A stretch of 64,000 nt of DNA from Anaeramoeba flamelloides (taxonomy: Eukaryota; Metamonada; Anaeramoebidae). A program made the position numbers and the translations under genes. The notes under the pieces are model-generated. The model was given only the letters and a program-made list of their open reading frames with translations, did no database searches and had not been told where the DNA came from. Below are positions 56,174 through 64,000 of this stretch, piece after piece. Positions within the stretch are counted from its first letter, which is position 1. Each line of letters opens with the position of its first letter. The stretch spans positions 3,658,001 through 3,722,000 of the forward strand of contig JANTQA010000029.1 of assembly GCA_027625915.1 (NCBI GenBank), in the 5' to 3' direction.

Positions 56174-58343
56174 ATGGTATTTTCATTTTTTTTTTTTTTA
56201 ATCCTAAAGCAAATTATTTGTTTGATAAACAAGAATTCAAAGTGCAATGAAAAATTTGAAAATAATTACATTACTTTTATCGATCCTTTTATTAATTTCA
56301 AACTACCCAACACACCACTCCGCTGCAACAAGAGTAATTTAACTCACTCATTTGTACAAATCTAAAAACGTTTTCACTAATTCAAATTCTTTTCTTTTCA
56401 CATTATTTTCATTTTCCCTACTTTCTTAGAGAATCCCACAGCAAGAAGACATCGAAACAATAAAAGACACTGTGCCAAAGTCGCCCGTTATTTTAGTTCC
56501 AGGCTTTGGAGGATCCAGATTGGATGTGAAATTAACGAATTTTAAGAGTGAGCATTGGTTTTGCCATACAAACGAAGACTGGTTTTTGTTATGGTTGTCC
56601 ATGGACATGTTGGTTCCAGTATTTGCAGAGGTAAGCAAAAAACCACTTTCTTCAAAAGATCTTTTACTTTGTTCTTCTTTTCAAATTCAACATTTGAAAA
56701 TATTCAAAAAATGAAATCTTGTTGTTCATATCATTTTGATAAAAAAAAATTTTTTAACGTATTTTCACAATCCTTAATCTGAATAGTGTTCAATTGACTA
56801 CATTACCTTAGACTGGGACGGATCATACCCAAGCAACAAAGAGGGGGTCGAATTTAGGGTAGTTTCTGGAATTGAAGGTGTTGTTTATTTACAACCAACA
56901 TTCCATTTTGAAAATTACTTTCTAAACTTGGTCAACGAATTCAAAAATGAAGGTTACCAAGAAAATTTGGATTTGTTTGCAGCACCATACGATTTTAGGT
57001 TGTCTCCAAAAAACTTTACTCTTTATTTTAATGAATTAAAGAATATGGTTGAGTATTCCTATAAAATTGATAACAAAAAAGTTAATCTTGTTTGCCATTC
57101 AATGGGATGTAAACTCTCCACTTTCTTTCTCACTCAAACTCCACAGGAATGGAAAGACAAATATGTTGAACAACTGATCACAATTGCACCTGCAGTTGCT
57201 GGCGCTTTTGAAGGTATTAGGACACTAGTAAGTATTTTTAATTTTGAAAACTTCTTTTAGTGCATTTATTCAAATAGAAAATAAAGTAAAATCCTTTGAT
57301 CTCCTGTTTGGCAGTCAATAATTTTGCTAATAAAAACTGGGTTAATTTTGACAAAAGTGCTAAAGTCAAATAAATGTCTACTTTTTTTGCTTTTTTCACC
57401 ATCATATTGATGCTTTCCATTTGATTTGTCTCAAAGACAATTTGTTTGCTAAAAATACAAACCCTCCAAAACTAGGGATTTAAAGATCTAATTATTAATA
57501 AATTTAATTCGTTCTTAAAGGTGATTTAATTTTCATAAGCAAATTTATTTCAAAAATTAATAAAACCCTTTTTACGAAAATTAAGAAACCCAACTCTTTA
57601 CATTATGAAAAAACTAATTTATAAAAAACCGATAAATCTCATGATTGAATCAAAAAAAAAAAAAAAAAAATGTTTAATTTTTAAATCGAATCCATTTTAA
57701 AACAAGTGTTGCAAAGAAAATCTTTAAAATAGTGTTAATTAATTTTAAATATATTATTCTTTAACTATTCATTATTATTATTTATTCATTTTTTTTTTTT
57801 TTTTTTTCTTTCAAAAAGCTATTTGGAAATAACTTTGGAGACGATATATTGCCTAATAAAGATTTCAAAACATTATCTTTGAGCTGGCCAGCAGTATACT
57901 TTAACCTTCCATATGACGATACATTATGGACCAACCCAATTGCGATTTTTAAGGATAAAGAATATTATTCGACAAATGAAGGGTTTCATCAACTTTTCAC
58001 TGACATGGAATTACCTGAAAAGGCACACCAACTCTTAGATTTTGTTTGGGACGATAACCAATATATAAAAAACCCCGGTGTCAAAGTAAGCATTTTCTAT
58101 GGCTACGGATCTGATACCCATTCTCAATTAATATTCAAAGACAAAATGATAGATGGATCAATAGAGTACATTGACAAATCTGGCGATGGCGTTTTACTTG
58201 AAGAATTGATTTTAAATTATTGTGAACAATGGACAGATAATACTAGCACTTCTTGCCAAGGATTTAAAGGTGTATGCCATCAATGTTTGGTCTCAAATAA
58301 AGACGTGATTAAGTCTGTAGTGGGCCGAGTTAAACAACAATAA
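56174..58343 (+). CDS. LCAT/PLA2G15-like acyltransferase or phospholipase
   Basis: Alpha/beta-hydrolase of the lecithin:cholesterol acyltransferase family, acting on phospholipids outside the cytosol (lysosome or secreted in relatives). Exons are 56174-56353, 56430-56630, 56787-57227 and 57819-58343, all phase 0, giving 448 residues, near the family's usual 410-440. The start MVFSFFFFLILKQIICLI is a signal peptide or anchor. Next are SPVILVPGFGGSRLDVKL (oxyanion region), LDWDGSYPSNKEGVEFR, FAAPYDFRLSPKN, the nucleophile elbow VCHSMGCKLSTFFL with catalytic Ser, EWKDKYVEQLITIAPAVAG, YGYGSDT, SGDGVL with the catalytic Asp and a His in GVCHQCLVSNKDVI. The first donor (GTACAA) is weaker than a nearby GTAATT. 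If that one is used, the second exon must begin 21 or so bases later. Introns are 76, 156 and 591 nt. Confidence 0.85.
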
Positions 58344-58616
58344 TGATTTTTTATGTATATAAAAAAAAAACCAAAAAACAAATTTAATTTTTTGCACTCA
58401 ATATACGATGAGTATTAATTCAATTTTTAATTTTTTTTGTTTTATTTTATTTAAACAGAACCAATCGAAAAAAAAAAGATAAATTCCTATCTATTTCTAA
58501 ATATCTAGAATCTATTTATCTATTTCAAAAATAAATACAACGTTTTTTTTTTTTTTTTAAATAACTTTTTTTAAAGTTTTGAAATTATACAAATTATTTA
58601 TCCAGATATTCTTATT
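58344..58616. other. 3' flank of LCAT-like gene
   Basis: A+T-rich with A- and T-tracts. Presumed 3' UTR and terminator region. Confidence 0.35.
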
Positions 58617-59190
58617 ATATGTCCCTACATCCCAAAAAACACTAAAAATGGAAAACTGTTAAAATATCACCATTAAAAAAATTAGAAAAACTAAATGAAA
58701 AAAATAAAATAGATAAAGTTTCCATTTAACTTTTTCTTGAAAACCTTTTTTACCAAAATGATTGAATTCAAACTTGAAATTCTGTATATTTTTATATATA
58801 GCATCTTATTTTAACTCATTTACTAAAACAAATTCTAAATTATGGGAATTTTATTTTCACAAAAGGCACTAATTTGATCTTCAAATGTTTTTTTATTTTT
58901 AAATGATAAAAATAAAAAAAAAGTTATTTAAATAAGATAAACTCTCTGGAAAAATCTTCTAATTTAATATTTTAACTTATTCTTTGATTTCAAAATTTTC
59001 CTCAAGCACAATTTTTCAAAAAAAAATAAAAAAGAGCACACTAATTTCAAAAAAATATTTTAGATATTCAAAAGTTGAGATTGTTTTGATTCTAAAAAAA
59101 TTTATCCCAGTGGTTAATAGAATTTTGTTATAAAGTAAGATTTCGAAAAATATTAATCAGAAAAAAATAGCACTTTTTAATATTAAGGAC
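58617..59190 (+). repeat. dispersed repeat family B, copy 3
   Basis: Matches copies at 26520 and 31487, same orientation. Its end abuts a LINE tail, whereas the other copies run into unrelated A+T-rich DNA, so the LINE probably landed at or near its 3' end. Confidence 0.7.
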
Positions 59191-59192
59191 AA

Positions 59193-59725
59193 ATGAATAA
59201 AGATAAATCAAAATTTTGCAATTATCATTTATCGAATAAAAAATGGATTTTTTTTTTGGATAGTATTGGCCATTTGGATCATTTTCTCTTGAATTGCCAC
59301 TCCTCTGAAAATAACCTCACAGTCTGGATTTCTGAATTAAAAAAATTAAAATTTCTTATATTTTCAAAAATAATAATATTTTTATTATCATTAAGAAATA
59401 AGATTTAATATCTTTATTATACCTATTTGTATTATAAAGATTTGTTTGAACGTTTTAAATAATTTTTTTAAGAATTTTGGAAGTGTTGTGGAGATGCTTA
59501 GAGCGACATCAAGTGCCTTGGTTTCCAGATTTCGAAAGAAAAGTTTAAAATCACAGATTAAACTCAATTCTTTTAAATTCTGGAAAACTTAACAGTATTT
59601 TTTTAAATTTAAGAAATAAATCGAAAAGTTTATCAAGATATTTTTTTATTTCCTAAATTAATGAAAAAATAATGACTATAAGAAAATAATAAAATTACAC
59701 CCCGCGTAATAAAAACAAAAACTAA
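59193..59725 (+). mobile_element. LINE 3' tail with palindromic modules
   Basis: Plus strand encodes KFCNYHLSNKKW, HLDHFLLNCHSSENN and VWISELKKLKF, the Cys/His region of the LINE C-terminus (third position of the CxxC replaced by His). After a stop near 59405 comes GAGCGACATCAAGTGCCTTG, then a type I palindrome (about 59518-59591) and a type II-like one (about 59595-59662). The end is A-rich. No target duplication resolved. Confidence 0.65.
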
Positions 59726-62147
59726 AAAAAAAAAAAATTGGAAAATTTCAATTTTCAAGTTTGTTAATGAATTGATAGAGTTTTCATTTTTAAAAATATT
59801 TTCTTTTTCAAGGTATTAGAGATCTCCAAAAAAAATTTTTTTTTGTTTTATATTTCAAATAATATTCTCTTTACAGGTAATTCTATTAATAAAAAAGTAA
59901 TTTTAAATTAAGAGAAAAATTAACATAAATTGAATCAATTGATATTGTCTACATTTTAAAAGATGACTATCAACTTATTTTCAAAAAATGAAAAAACTAT
60001 TATAATCTTTATTTGAAAAAGACAAATTTTAATAAAATTTTTTAAAAAATTGGAAACATGAGTATGTTTCAAAAGATTTTTTAAAAAATCGTACCCGGTT
60101 AGAAATTTCCCCTTTAATTGTAAACTTTTATCAAGACTAATCCATTTTATAAAATATTATTTCTAATCAGAAAAAATTATCCACTTGATTCCAGACATAA
60201 ATAATATCCGATATAATTGATATAAGAAATTTTTTTTTTCTTTTTAAATTAACCTAATAGATAAAAAACAACAAATTAAATTCTTTTTAAATATCAATTA
60301 CTAGCAGATAACAATTTTTAATATTAAAATAATTATCTTAGTACCAATTTAAGAGGGTAGCATTTTTTAACAATAAAATAAAACCTTGTAAAGACTTTAA
60401 TATTTTATTTTGGTAATTTGAATTTTAACATACAAAAAAAAAATAAATCTGAATTAAACAAATTATTACTTTGAGTCTATTTTTTGAAATCCAATATCCC
60501 TATGTTCCCAATTTAAAACAAAATAAAGATTTATATTATTTTTATTAACATTTACCAGAATTCTTGAAAACTGTGTGATATATTTTTCATTTTATTTTGG
60601 AATCTCTTTTTATTGAAAGAAAATTTTTTATTTTGTTCTTAAATATAATTACTAACATTTCCAACCAAACCCTAGTAAATAAAACCAATTGGAGTATGGA
60701 TAATCCAATTTATGAAAATAGATAGAAATTAAATCAAACTTTATCACTGTATTTTAGATCTATTAAACAAAATTTTTTTAAATATTTTAAAGTTTGAAAA
60801 TAGTCCTTTTCTTGTTTTCAAAAAAATGAAAAAATATTATAAAATAATTTTCAATACTTAAAAATTTGCTAAATGATTGCTTGGTCTTATTCAAAAGAAA
60901 TAATAATAACAATTTAAATCATTTTTGAAATAAAAAATTGATGATTTTGAATTGTGAGGATAAAATTACTTTATTCACAAATATCTTTAAAAAAAATTTT
61001 TTTTTAAAAAATTAAAATTTCATCTGTGAAAAAAAATACATTTTTGAGTAACATTCACAAATGACTTTAAAAATTTAATTGTTAATACTATTGTTCTTAA
61101 AAAATATTCATGTTTTTTAATATATTGAGCAAAACATTTTTTTGTTTACCCCAATGAATTATCTCCAAAGAATAAAAAAAATCTAAAAATCAATATATGT
61201 CAGAAAATAATGACTTACTATTGGATAATAATGGCGAGAGGGGTAATAAATAAAGTTAAAAAAATTATTTAAAGTAAGAAATAAAAATCAATTTAAAATT
61301 TTTCTTATCAAGGGACTTATCTTTATTAAATTTTTTTACCTAATTTTAAGAGATTGAGAAATTTTTTTGCTAATTACTTGTATTTAAAAACTGGCCTTTA
61401 CTTTTAATATCTACCATAATTCTAAATAAGAAATCTTTATTTAAAAGTTGGTCAAAAAAAAAATAATAGAGACTAGTCTCTTAAGAAAAAATCAAAAAAA
61501 ATAATTGATCTCACTGAAAAAAAAAATACTATTTAATGTCTTTCGTAGTCAATGAGAATTGTTTTTTTCGTTTGGAATGTCAAAAATTTGTGAGGAGAAA
61601 ATATCAACAATAAAATATTCTATAAATTTTACTCTATTGTTATTGAAGCTGATCCCTTAAAGAAAGATTTATCAAAATTCATATTTCCCATTTTTTTGAA
61701 AATAGATGAGATAAACAAAATATCAAAACAGAAGTTACATTTTTCATAGGTTACAATACACTTACAAATCCATTTTCACTCTTAAATTTTTCTCCACTTC
61801 AAAACTCCAATCGAAATAGTTGATTTAAAAAAGCAAGAGAAATGTTCAATTATTTTTTTTACAAAAAGAAGATTTATTTGACTTTAATCTTCTTAAAGCC
61901 TGTTGGAGAAAATCTCTTTTTTATTAAGTATTTGAAAATGTTCACTCTTTGTATTTATAAAGATAAGACAAGCATTTAAAATTTTGAAAAAGGATTTTGG
62001 AGACTTTAAAAAGCTGAAAAAGACTTTGTTACAAAAAATTGTTAATTGACTCAGAAATACAGGTACCACTAAAAAAAATATAAATATGAGAAACCTTATC
62101 ATTTTTTTAACTTTTTATAGCTACTCCATTTGCTTTGTATTTTCAAA
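59726..62147. other. A+T-rich intergenic
   Basis: About 2.4 kb without a supported gene. Frames are short, the sequence is homopolymer-rich and no terminal repeats were resolved. The last few hundred bases should hold the promoter of the kinase gene. Confidence 0.4.
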
Positions 62148-63165
62148 ATGTCGAAGAAAAAAAAATCTAGAAAACAAAAAGACAAATCTGATTCAGGTTC
62201 TGGTTCAGGTTCAGATAGTATTGAAGAAAAAGAACTTTATGGAAAATTACTTTCCACAACAAAAGGGTTTGATAGTATTCTCCTGAAGAAATCTGAGATC
62301 TGTAAATAACTTTAACTTTTTCTTTTTTTTAGGAATAACTTGTTTGGGGTAAAAAGAATTTAATTTTTAACGGAAATTTTTTGTTCTTTTTTTTGGAACA
62401 CAATAAAAAACGAAAAAATACAAATGAATAGTTTCACTTGGAAGATCACAAACACACACTTTGTCTTTGCCAAAGAATAACAGAATAAGTGGAAAACATT
62501 GTACAATTGAGAGGATTGAAGAAGAAGAAACTACTTATGGAATAAAAAAATATAAAATAATTATCAAAGATTTTTCTTCAAATGGCACGTATGTAAACAA
62601 TCAGGTTTGTAACTGTTAAGACTACTTCGGAAAATCCATTTTCCACAAAACTGTTTCTCGTCTTTTTTTGTTATTTCTGATTTTTTTTTTCTTTCTCTTT
62701 CTCTTTTTCTTTTTTTTTTCTAATTTTTTTTATCTTTGAAAAAAAAAAAAAGAGAATTGGAAAAAATAAGCAAATTGAACTTTTTCACTCCGATCGTATC
62801 TCTTTATCAGCACCACAGGGCACCCTACCCAAGCAACCAAAGCCAGTTTGTGAATTTATCTTTCAGGATTGGAGTGTAATCCCACCAGAAAATATGAATA
62901 AGGGGATCTATAAAGAATATTACATTAAACACCTCTTGGGATCCGGTAATTTTGCAGAGGTTAAATATGGCATCAACAAAAAAACAAAGAAGGAGTATGC
63001 AATCAAAATTATTGATAAAAAAAGATTCATTGGGCCAAAGGATTTTGTTGGAAGAAACAAATTAATGGATGAAGTAAAAATTCTTACTCGAATTAGACAT
63101 CAAAATCTTGTTTATCTTGAAGAAATTTACGAAGACGAGAATTATTTGTATTTAGTTTTAGAATT
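62148..63165 (+). CDS. FHA-domain Ser/Thr protein kinase (Chk2/Rad53-like), 5' part
   Basis: Exons are 62148-62301, 62432-62604 and 62753-63165 (phases 1, 0, then 2 at the last donor TTGTAAGT). The rest lies beyond the window. After a short Lys/Ser/Gly tail, residues about 31-130 are an FHA domain (phosphothreonine binding): YGKLLSTTKGFDSILL, then LGRSQTHTLSLPKNNRISGK with HCTIE, DFSSNGTYVNNQR and HSDRISLSAP. From about residue 153 the kinase N-lobe begins: YYIKHLLGSGNFAEVKYGIN (Gly-rich loop), YAIKIIDKKR with the ATP-anchoring Lys, NKLMDEVKIL with the helix-C Glu and YLYLVLEL before the hinge. This order is that of Chk2/Rad53 and Dictyostelium fhk kinases, so a checkpoint or DNA-damage role is plausible. 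The catalytic loop is not visible. Confidence 0.88.
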
Positions 63166-64000
63166 GTAAGTATTGGTTTAAATTCCTTTCTTATTGATTT
63201 ACTTTAATAGTTTTTTAAGGGCTGTTTTAAAAAAGTTCCAATTACAATTCTTCTTTAAAAAGTGTTTCTCAAACTTCTTCAAAGAATAAGCGAATCAAAC
63301 AGTTTTTGCCACACTTTTTAGAACTTTTATTCCTTACTTTTGAAAATCACCTGTATATGATGTCGAAAGAATACTAAGACAGTTTGGTTCATTTGAAAAA
63401 TTGTAACAAAGAAGTTTCGGTAAAAAGCACACACTAACATTAAACAAGAAATAATTTTTTTTTTTTTTAAATTTTGATCATGTTATTTGAGAGTTACAGT
63501 GGTTCAAATCCCACCACGAAACGTTATAATACATAGAAATTGTGTTTCGACGATTAAAATTATATCTTATATGACAAATGGTAAATTGGTCAAAGCAGGC
63601 TGTAATTTTAAACTGTAAATTTTATTATAAAGAAAAAAATTCACGTTATCAATTTTTGGTTTTTGAGAATTAAACAAACATTCAATTAAATTCCGTAAAA
63701 ATCATCGTCTATAAACAGAGCTCACAAAAAAGTAATGCTTGAAATTAAAAATTAAAATAATTATCTGGAATCTATTTTTATTCACATTTTTCCACTTGTT
63801 AAAGTACCTTTTTGAAATAGTATTTCATAAACATTAAAAATTATTTTATTTTTGATTCCAAAGATTAAATAAAGAATTTTTTTCTGTAAAATACTAGACA
63901 GTTATTACTAAAAACAAAAAAGAATTTTTTAATTTCTTTTATGAACAAGAATTTATTACAAAAAAGAAACAAACAGAAACTCATCAGGATTGTCAAAAAG
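63166..64000 (+). other. intron of the FHA kinase gene, running off the window
   Basis: I found no exon with the expected GGELFDRI-like segment, so the intron is at least 835 nt long. Nothing else recognised. Confidence 0.5.

Noticed and set aside
63497-63525. tRNA T-arm-like sequence (GTGGTTCAAATCCCACCAC)
   Set aside because: It resembles a B box, but the T stem does not pair properly at five positions and no matching acceptor or D arm is found upstream.
1-64000. Integrated virus, LTR retroelement or Polinton
   Set aside because: No capsid, envelope, integrase, protease or protein-primed polymerase motif and no long terminal repeats were seen. The reverse transcriptase remnants are of the LINE type.
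1-64000. Dictyostelium as the source
   Set aside because: The A+T content and low-complexity tracts would fit, but multi-kilobase introns full of transposons and TTAA elements do not fit its compact genome.

Overview
The window is very A+T-rich eukaryotic nuclear DNA. Genes are sparse (seven well-supported ones, the start of an eighth, and a few doubtful ones), have GT-AG introns, encode long Lys/Asn/Glu-rich low-complexity tracts, and sit in a sea of decayed transposons. Standard stop codons fit every gene. A cytosolic-type malate dehydrogenase, a BLOC-3 subunit (HPS1), an LCAT-type acyltransferase, an FHA-kinase and runs such as Glu-Lys repeats point to a free-living amoeboid or flagellate protist. 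The style reminds me of Anaeramoeba or another A+T-rich amoeba, but that is inference from style and not proof.

Layout. 1-1300: first coding exon of PIG-O (GPI ethanolamine phosphate transferase 3, minus strand), the rest lying beyond the window. 1400-5650: a decayed LINE with a reverse transcriptase remnant, interrupted by an array of palindromes, plus a second LINE tail. 6020-7198: malate dehydrogenase, two exons. 8280-10800: dispersed repeats, one with a nested 5'-truncated LINE flanked by a target duplication. 11051-22070: a five-exon gene for an unrecognised 1343-residue protein, with 4.1 and 2.7 kb introns filled with repeats. 22250-23000: foldback repeat. 23909-24366: ribosomal protein eS25 (minus). 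24700-27100: repeats. 28202-29680: unknown basic protein (minus). 33495-34346: bZIP-like protein. 34350-39390: repeats, including a 1.2 kb TTAA-flanked element. 39396-49647: HPS1 (minus), four exons, whose first intron is 7.49 kb and holds at least six transposon-like elements and perhaps a nested gene. 50260-55000: LINE tail, hairpin elements, a palindrome array and fragments of a possible small spliced gene. 56174-58343: LCAT/PLA2G15-like acyltransferase. 58617-59720: repeat and LINE tail. 62148 onward: FHA-domain protein kinase (Chk2/Rad53/Dictyostelium fhk type), cut by the window end.

The genes are ordinary housekeeping and membrane-traffic genes with no evident operon-like logic. The unusual content is in the repeats: two families of about 1.2-1.3 kb elements bounded by TTAA, several hairpin elements, and chained palindromic modules of about 70 bp in at least three sequence types, joined by a recurrent GC-richer spacer and often placed at the 3' ends of LINE copies. 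Exon structures were derived by hand from reading-frame phase, family alignment recalled from memory and GT/AG sites. Boundaries of dispersed repeats are approximate unless terminal repeats and target duplications are stated.
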